Origin: Lachnospiraceae bacterium
GTDB taxonomy: Bacteria; Bacillota; Clostridia; Lachnospirales; Lachnospiraceae
Direction of reading: 5' to 3'
DNA length: 60,077 nt
Assembly (NCBI GenBank): GCA_014804675.1
Contig: JAAUZH010000028.1
Span: forward strand, 1 to 60,077
Shown here: piece by piece, positions 53,503 through 60,077 of the stretch
Layout: each line of letters starts with the position of its first letter
Numbering within the stretch: the first letter of the stretch is position 1
Notes under the pieces: model-generated
Seen by the model: only the letters and a program-made list of their open reading frames with translations
Databases searched by the model: none
What the model was told of the DNA's origin: nothing
Translations under genes and position numbers: made by a program

Positions 53503-53729
53503 GCCAAAGAGGGATGAGGGCGGATTCCATGCATTGTTTTCGATGGTGCTTTTCCTTAACAGCCTGTCCAAAACCCAGGGGAAAATTGCCATGGACGGCA
53601 ATTTTAGGAATATTGCGGCATGGATGCCGCTATATTCCGACCCGTTCGGTACCAGCAGCCTTCCTCAGGCTGTTTAGGAAAAGCACCATCAAAAACACCG
53701 CATGGAATCCGCCCTCATCCCTCTTTGGC
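53503..53729 (+). repeat. Family B hairpin element, copy B2
   Basis: A 227-base element starting 151 bases after A4. Arms of about 64 bases (53503-53566 and 53666-53729) keep the same 3-base internal loop and T-T mismatch as B1 while stem blocks changed together: GCGG/CCGC became GCCA/TGGC, GGCTGC/GCAGCC became CCATGC/GCATGG. The central hairpin AAAATTGCC/GGCAATTTT is invariant; the next, GGAATAT..GCGGC with GCCGC..ATATTCC, covaries. Both have CATGGA loops. It ends 43 bases from the stop of the 469-residue membrane protein. Confidence 0.95.
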
Positions 53730-53772
53730 GTCCGCTTCTCCACTCCCCTTTTATACCGGCATAAATACATCT

Positions 53773-55182
53773 CTACTCTCCAACCGCCTCACACAGCCTT
53801 TCATACAGCTCTTTCGTCTCTTCCACCTCCTTTGTATTAAAAAATATCACCCGCTCCTTAGTATCCACCTGAATGATTACCGGATATTCCCGATACACGT
53901 ACATATAGCAGTTTCCCAGCTCTTCCATGCGGAATTTTCCAAGCAGGTACCCATCAGTTGCGCCCCCGTTCGTCTTAGTCAGACGCTTATCGGGAAGTTT
54001 GGAAAGTAAGGTGACTTTTTCAATGTTCTCCAGGGGAACCTCCAGATTATATCCTCCTGCTGTAAATTTCACGCTTTCTTCCCGGATGTCCATGGAAAAG
54101 GGAACAAAATCCATCCGCAGCAGTACTACGGAAAGCCAAAGCATGCTGACAGCCGTAAAGACTGTAATCCCATATACAATCAACTTACCTGCCGGATGTC
54201 CCATGTTAAATGTAAAATTGGACTCAAAAACCCGATCTGCCACCAATATTCTTTTATCTTCCGGATTGTTATAATACATTCCATTCCAATATTCATCCTC
54301 ATCTATCAGGATAGGTGTCTTATCGGCCATTAATATTTCTCTTTTTCTATTTTCAAACTGAACAAAACTGTAAATCAAAAAGCTGATCTCTATTGTCTGC
54401 ACCACACAAAACAGAATCATTCTTTCATTAAAATGTGCTCTGTACTGCTCCTTTCCCATCCCCCATTCCATGATGACAAAAGAAATGCTGTCCAGATAAG
54501 AAAGAATCACCATACAGTTTCCCATTATATTCCGTTTCAGCCTGCTGCATTTCTGATTGATTTTTGTATCATGGCTGTAAACCCTGCTTCCTCTCTTTAC
54601 AAAAAGGGAGTAGCACATAAAAAATGCAAGCTTTGTAATCAGGGAAGTGCCAAATACTACTCCTGCCATTTCTTCCTGAAAAAATTTCCAGATGCTGTCG
54701 CTTACATAAAGCGGAATCAGACAGATCAATGCCCCAATCAGAAAATGAACAGAAGACAGTGGATATTTTTTTGCCAGGCTGCTTGCCTGGGTATCAACAT
54801 AGATTGTCCGGATTTCTCCTACTGTCCAATGATTCTCGCATTTCATCCGATACATTCTGTCATGCTCCCTTTTCAGGATCCGGTATGGAAGCCAATAGAG
54901 CAAGACAGCCCATATCATATAGATAATCAAAAAAACAGATATATAACCTGCCATGGCCCCATGTACCGGAATACCAGCCAGAAGCAGTATACCCATGCAT
55001 TGATTGATTTTCTTTTTATAATCTCCTGCCATCTTTTTGACCGCTTCCTGCTCCAATGCCTCTTTCGGAAGCGTAACTCCAAGCAAAATCTGCTTTTTCT
55101 CTTCTCCTGCCGTAATAAAGCAATAATAAAATGCGCCAATCAAGGAAGCGCTGCATATGAGCATTGTTACCAAAAAAAGCAT
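53773..55182 (-). CDS. Polytopic membrane protein controlled by the adjacent GntR gene
   Basis: 469 residues with about eight membrane helices: two to three in the first 120 residues, two around 150-200, more near 220-290 and one or two near 345-365. The last 90 residues (VKFTAGGYNLEVPLENIEKVTLLSK) form a soluble strand-rich domain like a bacterial PH domain. Some helices recall DUF1648/SdpI-like proteins (GIPVHGAMAGYISVFLI), but I cannot name the family firmly. It starts 16 bases after the GntR gene, so both are in one operon under the 47-base palindrome. Confidence 0.75.
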   Translation of the reverse strand: MLFLVTMLICSASLIGAFYYCFITAGEEKKQILLGVTLPKEALEQEAVKKMAGDYKKKINQCMGILLLAGIPVHGAMAGYISVFLIIYMIWAVLLYWLPYRILKREHDRMYRMKCENHWTVGEIRTIYVDTQASSLAKKYPLSSVHFLIGALICLIPLYVSDSIWKFFQEEMAGVVFGTSLITKLAFFMCYSLFVKRGSRVYSHDTKINQKCSRLKRNIMGNCMVILSYLDSISFVIMEWGMGKEQYRAHFNERMILFCVVQTIEISFLIYSFVQFENRKREILMADKTPILIDEDEYWNGMYYNNPEDKRILVADRVFESNFTFNMGHPAGKLIVYGITVFTAVSMLWLSVVLLRMDFVPFSMDIREESVKFTAGGYNLEVPLENIEKVTLLSKLPDKRLTKTNGGATDGYLLGKFRMEELGNCYMYVYREYPVIIQVDTKERVIFFNTKEVEETKELYERLCEAVGE

Positions 55183-55198
55183 TCAAATCCCTCCCATC

Positions 55199-55630
55199 CT
55201 AGAAAATTACCTCACCAAAGTTTCCTGTCTGTCCCTGTTCCTTTGAAGTAAAACCCGCCGCCTTCATCCGGTCGAACATTTCACTGCAAAGCTTTAAGAA
55301 TTCTTCTTTTTCATATCCCTTTAAACAAGCCTGGGCACTTAGCAGCTCCAGCTCCCCCTCCAGCTTTTCCCGGAATTCTGCTGTGGCGGCCTTTATGGCA
55401 CAGACCGTCGCCCCCTTTCTTCTGTCTATTTCAATATACCCTTCCAATTTTAAAATCTGGTAGGTCTTATTGACTGTCATCGTATTCACACCAATATCCT
55501 GGGCCAGCTGTCTGACTGTGGGAAGCGATTCTCCTGCTTTTAATTCTCCTCTTCCGATCCCCATGACAATCTGATTGCGCAACTGTACATAAATAGGTGT
55601 ATCTGCTCCATTTTCCAGACGAAGTATCAT
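55199..55630 (-). CDS. GntR-family regulator, YtrA-like
   Basis: 143 residues from the ATG at 55630 (AGGAGGAAAGAAA upstream). The GntR winged helix is clear: PIYVQLRNQIVMGIGRGEL, SLPTVRQLAQDIGVNTMTVN and YIEIDRRKGATV. The C-terminal part is a short helical dimerisation region, as in the YtrA subfamily whose members usually control a linked ABC or membrane protein. It is first in an operon with the 469-residue membrane protein. The promoter sits inside a 47-base perfect palindrome, so autorepression is likely. Confidence 0.92.
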   Translation of the reverse strand: MILRLENGADTPIYVQLRNQIVMGIGRGELKAGESLPTVRQLAQDIGVNTMTVNKTYQILKLEGYIEIDRRKGATVCAIKAATAEFREKLEGELELLSAQACLKGYEKEEFLKLCSEMFDRMKAAGFTSKEQGQTGNFGEVIF

Positions 55631-55653
55631 TTTCTTTCCTCCTTCAGAACGCA

Positions 55654-55700
55654 AATAAGTATTATTTGTATTATATATAATAATACAAATAATACTTATT
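55654..55700. promoter_or_regulatory. 47-base perfect palindrome: operator of the GntR operon
   Basis: Arms 55654-55674 and 55680-55700 are complementary at all 21 positions around a 5-base centre (atata). It begins 24 bases before the GntR start and covers the whole -10 and spacer of the promoter. YtrA-type regulators bind inverted repeats of this style, though 21-base arms are longer than usual and may hold two nested sites. Confidence 0.9.
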
Positions 55701-55705
55701 GTCAA
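55677..55705 (-). promoter_or_regulatory. Sigma-A promoter of the GntR operon
   Basis: Minus strand: TTGACA (55700-55705), 17-base spacer, TATTAT (55677-55682). Nearly the entire promoter is inside the palindrome, so a bound regulator would block polymerase. Confidence 0.88.
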
Positions 55706-55706
55706 A

Positions 55707-55745
55707 TAAAAAAAATCGTGTTTTTAAATTCAAAAACACGATTTC
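55707..55745 (-). terminator. Terminator of the MATE gene
   Basis: Minus strand: AAATCGTGTTTTT and AAAAACACGATTT form a 12-13 base stem around a short loop, followed by TTTTT. It lies about 20 bases after the MATE stop and directly before the GntR promoter. Confidence 0.88.
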
Positions 55746-55763
55746 CTTACAGCTTCCCATTCT

Positions 55764-57155
55764 TTATGCCATTCCTTCCATCTTCTCCTCCATGTCTTCT
55801 TTTGCAGTCTCTTCTTTCACCACGTCCGTCTCCTTATAATTCCGGAAAATAAATAAAAACATTCCAAACGCCATAAACAAAGAACCGATATCCGCTACGG
55901 GCTGAGCATAGATCAATCCGTTTAACCCTATAAAATGATTAGCAACAACTAACACCGGCAAAAATACCAGTCCCTGCCTGCTTAATGACAAAATCAAAGA
56001 GGGAATTGCTTTTCCCATTGCCTGGAAGCTGAAATTGAAAATAAACATCATTCCAATAAAAGGTCCTGAAATCATCAATGCCCTGAGCATCACGATACCG
56101 GATTCCACCACTGCCTTATCGTCAATGAACACATTGACAATCTGCTTTGAAAAGAATACATAAAAGAGTGTTAATAAACTTCCCATGATCACGTTGCAGA
56201 CCATGGAAAACTTCATTGCTTTTTTCATCTTCTTTATGTTTCCTGCTCCATAGCAATATCCGATCAAAGGCTGTATGCCCATGCCAAGACCTAACTGCAG
56301 CATGACCACAAGCATATTTGCCTTCATGGCAACTCCCATTGCCGCAACCGGAATGTCTCCATAGGAGGCAAGAAAGTTATTTAATATAATATTTGCCGTA
56401 CTCATAAGCACGTTATTGATAGAAGCCGGCAGTCCAATAGAAAATACATTCTGAAAAATCTTTTCCTCCATGGAAAAATTCCGGATGGAAATAGAAAGGA
56501 TCGTCTTTTTTCCGGTAAGATAAATCACATAATAAACAGTGGAACATATATTTCCTATAATAGTTGCAATGGCAGCGCCTGCCACTCCCATATGCATCCC
56601 CAAAATCATAATAGGATCCAATATAATATTTACGATTGTTCCAAGCATCATGCCAAACATGGAAGCTTTTGCTGCTCCCTCGCCGCGGACCACATTTCCA
56701 AATGCATTGGAAAGCACCACAAAAACCGCTCCAAAGCCAATATACCTTAAATAATTTTCCGCAAACACCTCTGTATTTTCACTACAGCCGATAACGGACA
56801 AAATAAGAGGCATACCTGCAAGAAATAGAACCGTCATAAGCAGTCCCGCTACAATGCCACCGTAAAAACAAAAGCTGCTGACTTTTTTTACCTTTTCCGT
56901 CTTTCCTTCCCCTAATAATCTGGAAATCAATGTGCTGCCGCCGATACCAAAAATATTTCCCACAGCCATCAAAAGCAAGAACACCGGAGTCGCCAGGGAA
57001 ACTGCCGCTACCTGATTGGCATCCTTTGTCCAGCCTACAAACAGAGTATCCGCCATATTATAAAATATGGTAACCAACATGCTTAACATCGTAGGAAGCG
57101 CCAAAGTGGCAACCGCCCTCTTGATCGAATACTTTTCAAATACGTCCTGATTCAT
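55764..57155 (-). CDS. MATE family multidrug efflux transporter
   Basis: 463 residues, 12 membrane helices in two halves. ALPTMLSMLVTIFYNMADTLFVG and GGSTLISRLLGEGK are typical of the N half; ATPVFLLLMAVGNIFGIGG and GLGMGIQPLIGYCYGAGN are matching blocks. Exchanges Na+ or H+ for cationic drugs. GGAGGAGTGAAAT precedes the ATG. The gene is 72 bases after the MarR gene and carries its own copy of the MarR-type operator, which points to control by that regulator. The C-terminus ends in an acidic tail (KEETAKEDMEEKMEG). Confidence 0.95.
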   Translation of the reverse strand: MNQDVFEKYSIKRAVATLALPTMLSMLVTIFYNMADTLFVGWTKDANQVAAVSLATPVFLLLMAVGNIFGIGGSTLISRLLGEGKTEKVKKVSSFCFYGGIVAGLLMTVLFLAGMPLILSVIGCSENTEVFAENYLRYIGFGAVFVVLSNAFGNVVRGEGAAKASMFGMMLGTIVNIILDPIMILGMHMGVAGAAIATIIGNICSTVYYVIYLTGKKTILSISIRNFSMEEKIFQNVFSIGLPASINNVLMSTANIILNNFLASYGDIPVAAMGVAMKANMLVVMLQLGLGMGIQPLIGYCYGAGNIKKMKKAMKFSMVCNVIMGSLLTLFYVFFSKQIVNVFIDDKAVVESGIVMLRALMISGPFIGMMFIFNFSFQAMGKAIPSLILSLSRQGLVFLPVLVVANHFIGLNGLIYAQPVADIGSLFMAFGMFLFIFRNYKETDVVKEETAKEDMEEKMEGMA

Positions 57156-57175
57156 ATTTCACTCCTCCTTCATTC

Positions 57176-57191
57176 ATGTAGTACGCTACAT
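57176..57191. promoter_or_regulatory. MarR-type operator before the MATE gene
   Basis: ATGTAGTACGCTACAT has 6-base perfect arms around TACG and matches the operator at 57738-57755 at all but one inner position. A -35-like TTGACT lies just upstream on the minus strand at 57195-57200; the -10 is weak. It sits 20 bases before the MATE start. Confidence 0.75.
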
Positions 57192-57227
57192 ATCTAGTCA
57201 AAAAAAATAAAATGCCCGTTAAGCATT

Positions 57228-57662
57228 TCACTCTTCCTGTGGAAAGCTGTATAATACCTTGCTCAAAAGTATACGAAGCTCTTTTTCCTCTTCTTTGGTT
57301 AAGTTCGATACAAGCCTTTTCTCCATTTCTTCTCTATGCCGATACATTTCCTCCAGACTGTTCACCGCCTTCTTTGTCAACAGGACATTCCGGTATCTTT
57401 TGTTTTCTTGGTCCACAATACACTGCACCATTTCTTTTACTTCCAGACGCTTTAATATACCAATGACTGTAGAATGCTTTAGCTGCAATGCCTGGGAAAT
57501 ATCCTTCTGGGTGACCTTGCCTTCTCTGTTCTTCTCTAAATAATCCAAAACAACAAATTGAGAAAAAGTCAGATCCATACTCTCCAGACTGGCATTAAAG
57601 TATTTTTTAAATTTTTCTTGAATCAGCTTAAACTGATATCCGAGAGGATATTTCGTCTCCAT
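57228..57662 (-). CDS. MarR-family regulator
   Basis: 144 residues from the ATG at 57662. The winged helix is complete: LTFSQFVVLDYLEKN, VTQKDISQALQLKHSTVIGILKRLE and the wing with ENKRYRNVLLTKKA. The earlier ATG at 57740 lies in the operator a few bases after the -10, so it is unlikely to be used. It binds DNA as a dimer and is probably released by a drug-like ligand. It is encoded directly before the MATE pump; matching palindromes before both genes suggest it represses itself and the pump. Confidence 0.9.
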   Translation of the reverse strand: METKYPLGYQFKLIQEKFKKYFNASLESMDLTFSQFVVLDYLEKNREGKVTQKDISQALQLKHSTVIGILKRLEVKEMVQCIVDQENKRYRNVLLTKKAVNSLEEMYRHREEMEKRLVSNLTKEEEKELRILLSKVLYSFPQEE

Positions 57663-57737
57663 CAATGGCTTCATTCCTTTTCCGGTAATTTTACAGACTG
57701 CTTTCCGGCTTTTCTTTCCTACGCTGGGCAGGTGTTT

Positions 57738-57786
57738 CATGTAGCACGCTACATGTTATTATAGGAACTTCTGCATGTTGTGTCAA
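57738..57786 (-). promoter_or_regulatory. Promoter and operator of the MarR gene
   Basis: Minus strand: TTGACA (57781-57786), 17-base spacer, TATAAT (57758-57763), a perfect consensus pair. Two bases further lies CATGTAGCACGCTACATG (57738-57755), 8-base perfect arms, covering the start site. A bound MarR dimer here would block initiation. Confidence 0.92.
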
Positions 57787-57808
57787 GAGGTTAATTTGGA
57801 TGGAGGAC

Positions 57809-57852
57809 GTAGGAGCCGGCATATCATCTGGCAGTCTTCCGGGCACGCTCTC
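57809..57852 (+). repeat. Truncated family A element, copy A5
   Basis: The first 44 bases match the left arm of family A (closest to A2: GTAGGAGCCGGCATA then GGCAGTCTTCCGGGCACGCT), preceded by the usual flank TTTGGAT..GAGGAC. Homology stops inside the pyrimidine-rich loop and the sequence continues as a recombinase coding fragment. The right arm is missing, so it cannot fold like the others. Confidence 0.9.
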
Positions 57853-57964
57853 ACGAGATGATGAAATGCAGGGCGAGAGCAACAGCATCAAAAACCAAAA
57901 GGAATACCTTGAGGACTTCGCAAGAAAGGTCGGTTTCCGAAATATACGACACTTTAATAAATAG
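57851..57964 (+). pseudogene. Serine recombinase N-terminal fragment
   Basis: The plus strand reads SRDDEMQGESNSIKNQKEYL and then EDFARKVGFRNIRHFNK before a stop. SRDDE...GESNSI.NQ is the start of the resolvase domain of large serine recombinases in clostridial integrative elements (the Arg of SR is next to the catalytic Ser in the usual LSRDD motif). Only 37 residues remain; there is no start codon. It joins element A5 abruptly and marks the edge of a mobile-element relic that extends to the right. Confidence 0.75.
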
Positions 57965-58098
57965 CAAAAAGTTATATGTATGTGCAGAAAAGACGATAAA
58001 ATAAGGGAACGAAACGCAAAGTTGACAAGATGAAACCACAGATTGGTTGTTATCCTCTATTGCTTAGAAGTAGAATGTGTGTAGGAGGTGGATAAGAA

Positions 58099-59019
58099 AT
58101 GACATTGGGACAAAAATTAAAAGCACTGTTAAAAGACAACAGTATGACGCAGGAGGATTTAGCAGAAAGGTTGGAGATATCCCGACAGGCAGTAGGGAAA
58201 TGGGTAAATGATAAAGGAGTACCCGAAGTAGGGAAATTAATACAAATCAGTAACCTATTCGGAGTGTCAATAGACTACCTACTGAAAGAGGATTACGAAG
58301 GAAAAAATGTATCAGAAGAAAAAGTCGTATCAAACAGTGGGTATTATGTCAGTCAGGAGATGTTGGACGGATATTTGTCATACAGCAGGCAGAATGTAAA
58401 GCAGATTACGGGAGGAATAAGTCTTTTTATATTATCGAATGTCTTTAGCTGTTTTGAACACAATAGTATGATAATGTCTTTTCTCTATTGGCTTACAATG
58501 ATAGCAGGGATAAGTATTATTGTTTGGCATTTTTTTCAGACCAAACAGTATCAGGAAATCAAAAATGAACGCCTTGCATTTGATGAAAAGGTATTCGGGA
58601 AATTTAAGACACAGAGGGAAAACAGAAGAAAGAAATATACAGTTATGATTATTGTAGGAGTGGTTGTTCTTCTGGCAAGTTCTGAAATAGAACGTTTTTT
58701 AATGATTTATTTCGGACAGACAGCCTGCAATGTTTTTGGGTGGGTTGCTGATACAGTATGGTTAGCACTTATTATATGGGCGGGAATGTCCATGCACATT
58801 GACAGCATTATTATTAAAAATACAGAACATACTCCTAAAAGCGGTCATATGAAAAGGTATCGCTGGATATATATGGCATTGCCGTTTACAGTGATTGCAG
58901 TTCTGATTGGAATGATAACAAACGCATGGAGTCCATATGCACCTATCATAATTTTGTTTTGCTGTTTATTAGTTACAACGTGTAAATTGTTTATAGAAAG
59001 TAGAGGAAAAGATGAATAA
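58099..59019 (+). CDS. XRE-family regulator with C-terminal membrane domain
   Basis: 306 residues. Residues 1-65 are a Cro/CI helix-turn-helix (MTQEDLAERLEISRQAVGKW, then VPEVGKLIQISNLFGVSIDYLL). After a linker come four or five membrane helices in residues 110-290. Such membrane-tethered XRE regulators are common in Firmicutes and often control a linked transporter or lipoprotein. AGGAGGTGGATAAGAA precedes the ATG. It overlaps the lipoprotein gene by eight bases, so they form one unit. Lower GC than the housekeeping part fits a transferred segment. Confidence 0.88.
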   Translation: MTLGQKLKALLKDNSMTQEDLAERLEISRQAVGKWVNDKGVPEVGKLIQISNLFGVSIDYLLKEDYEGKNVSEEKVVSNSGYYVSQEMLDGYLSYSRQNVKQITGGISLFILSNVFSCFEHNSMIMSFLYWLTMIAGISIIVWHFFQTKQYQEIKNERLAFDEKVFGKFKTQRENRRKKYTVMIIVGVVVLLASSEIERFLMIYFGQTACNVFGWVADTVWLALIIWAGMSMHIDSIIIKNTEHTPKSGHMKRYRWIYMALPFTVIAVLIGMITNAWSPYAPIIILFCCLLVTTCKLFIESRGKDE

Positions 59020-59509
59020 GAAAAACTATATAAAAATTGGTATTCTGCTTGTGTTTGTACTATGTATTTGTGCAGGTTGTTCCTCACAGCCGGAAGAAAA
59101 ATATACCCTGGAGGAATTAGATAACCTAGCTGAAATCAAAATATATTCAGCGGAGAATAATGAACTTATAGAAACAATAAGTGATAAAGAACAGTTATAT
59201 CAATATAATGAATGTTCGCTTTTTTTTGATAATTCGGACATAGAAGAACGCCAAGATGAATTGAAAAAAGACTTACAGGGGACAAAGGAGCAATACTATT
59301 TGGTTGCATACAAATACCCTGTTGCACGTTTTGGCGGAAAGGAACTGGAAGAAAATAATACCATTACATTATATGAGAATACAAATATTATCAAAATGAC
59401 GGTGGCAGAAGAAAGTATCAAAGCATTTTCTATTACAGAGGAATTTTTGACTTTCTATTATGAACTTTCCGAGGAGGAAATGAGTTTTTATCGTTCTTTA
59501 GTTGAATAA
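59012..59509 (+). CDS. Putative lipoprotein coupled to the XRE regulator
   Basis: 165 residues with signal peptide and lipobox CAGC. The mature part begins with an acidic linker and forms a domain of alternating helix and strand (EIKIYSAENNELIETISDKE, then EQYYLVAYKYP). It ends in an acidic helix. It looks like a small extracytoplasmic sensor or inhibitor domain; family not named with certainty. It overlaps the XRE gene start-to-stop, so expression is coupled. Confidence 0.8.
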   Translation: MNKKNYIKIGILLVFVLCICAGCSSQPEEKYTLEELDNLAEIKIYSAENNELIETISDKEQLYQYNECSLFFDNSDIEERQDELKKDLQGTKEQYYLVAYKYPVARFGGKELEENNTITLYENTNIIKMTVAEESIKAFSITEEFLTFYYELSEEEMSFYRSLVE

Positions 59510-59589
59510 TATGCCTATTTAAAAGGAAGAATTGTGAGCATGAAAATTTAAGGAATATTTGATAGTAATATCAGCGGTATTGTGATAGA

Positions 59590-59994
59590 ATTGTATTCAG
59601 CATAATTGAATCCACTTGTAAGGAAGCTGAAAAGAGGAATCTAAAGAGAATTGGTTTATTGGGAACAATTTTTACTATGACAGAGGATTTTTTTAAACAA
59701 CCTTTCTTCCGCAAAGAAATCAATATTGTTGTACCCTCTGATGTGGAAATGGAATATGTTAATCAAAAAATATCGTTAGAGTTAGAGCATGGTATTGTGA
59801 AAAGAGAAACTTTAGAATACTTCAAAAAAGTTATATTTCGTATGCAAACGGAAGAAAATATAGAAGCCATTATTCTTGGTTGCACGGAACTTCCACTTTT
59901 GCTAAACGATGAAGTCAGTCCCGTTCCTTGCTTAGATACAATGCAGATACATATTCAAGGAGGCTGTAAAAAATCTTGTGTCTATGAAATTTAG
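59590..59994 (+). pseudogene. Aspartate/glutamate racemase, C-terminal half only
   Basis: An open frame reads IIESTCKEAEKRNLKRIGLL, then GTIFTMTEDFF and later AIILGCTELPLLLNDE, where GCTE holds the second catalytic cysteine of aspartate racemases. The N-terminal half with the first catalytic cysteine is missing, no ribosome site is seen, and the end (MQIHIQGGCKKSC) departs from the normal C-terminus, which suggests a frameshift. Intact enzymes have about 230-240 residues. It interconverted L- and D-aspartate before decay. Confidence 0.8.
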
Positions 59995-60077
59995 ACTTTC
60001 TTGATAAGAGTTAGATATGTAAGAGTTTTTTTGTCGGTTTTATGTTTTTGGGGCTGTCGAATTACTTCTTCTATACT

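Noticed and set aside
19844..53729. A and B elements as ordinary rho-independent terminators
   Set aside because: Far too long, no T-tract after the stem, and at flotillin a normal terminator is already present before A3.
19844..53729. Assigning the transcribed strand of A and B from wobble pairs
   Set aside because: Non-Watson-Crick positions are split: A4 and B2 arms give G-U on the minus strand, A3 arm and the third stem of A2/A4 give G-U on the plus strand, so the strand is left open.
53514..53840. Plus-strand frame across B2
   Set aside because: Same reason: it lies in the hairpin and antisense to the end of the membrane-protein gene.
57663..57740. Longer MarR start at 57740
   Set aside because: That ATG lies within the operator a few bases after the -10 and would need a leaderless mRNA; the ATG at 57662 gives the normal family length.
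1..60077. tRNA or rRNA genes
   Set aside because: I saw no cloverleaf-like segment with the usual TPsiC (GGTTCRA) and acceptor pairing, and no rRNA-like stretch; a covariance search could not be run.

Overview
The window looks like chromosome of a gut-type Lachnospiraceae bacterium (Clostridia, Firmicutes; Blautia/Dorea-like, genus not settled). Reasons: moderate-to-low GC, strong AGGAGG ribosome sites, a Gram-positive era / YqzL-like / recO order, an eukaryote-like dimeric GlyRS, a MetA with Glu111, an M16C protease, a giant acyl-CoA dehydratase activase and a 58-residue S21. Nearly all genes lie on the minus strand; the exceptions are the activase and the right-hand accessory end.

Layout. 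0-3.4 kb is a graveyard: a SIR2-like fragment, an intact lipoprotein, a frameshifted HEPN (ApeA-like) gene and a frameshifted Tn916/Tn1549-type integrase. 3.4-9.8 kb is accessory redox and transport: a ferredoxin-type aldo/keto reductase, remnants of a nitroreductase and an HxlR regulator, a PHP phosphatase with an internal deletion, YjbR, a fused OpuC/EgtU-type ABC importer and a flavodoxin-fold reductase. A MATE-like membrane protein follows (10.0-11.3 kb). 11.5-35.3 kb is mostly housekeeping: PPDK, D-Ala-D-Ala carboxypeptidase, cytidylate-kinase-like protein, a liv branched-chain amino acid importer, rpsU, alaS, a chemotaxis receptor, glyS, recO, era and an M16C protease. 35.5-40.3 kb is an unusual operon: a small secreted protein, two tandem near-identical membrane-anchored proteins, two FtsX-type permeases and an ATPase, behind one strong promoter. 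40.5-42.7 kb holds a sigma-like protein without region 4, an overlapping unknown protein and a rhomboid-like zinc-ribbon protein. 43-53 kb has the activase, metA, ligA, rluB and flotillin. 53.8-57.7 kb has a GntR/membrane-protein pair and a MarR/MATE pair, each with clear palindromic operators. From 57.85 kb a recombinase fragment opens another mobile remnant with an XRE regulator, a lipoprotein and a broken aspartate racemase.

Most interesting signal. Two families of large, highly structured intergenic elements recur. Family A (about 148 bp; four full copies and one truncated) and family B (about 227 bp; two copies) are long hairpins whose arm sequences differ between copies while staying complementary, and whose loops and internal mismatches are conserved. 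Each full A, or B followed by A, lies just 3' of a minus-strand gene; both B copies travel with an A copy. One B-A pair sits inside the liv operon between the binding-protein and permease genes. They look like a structured RNA or a REP-like element family, and I do not recognise them.
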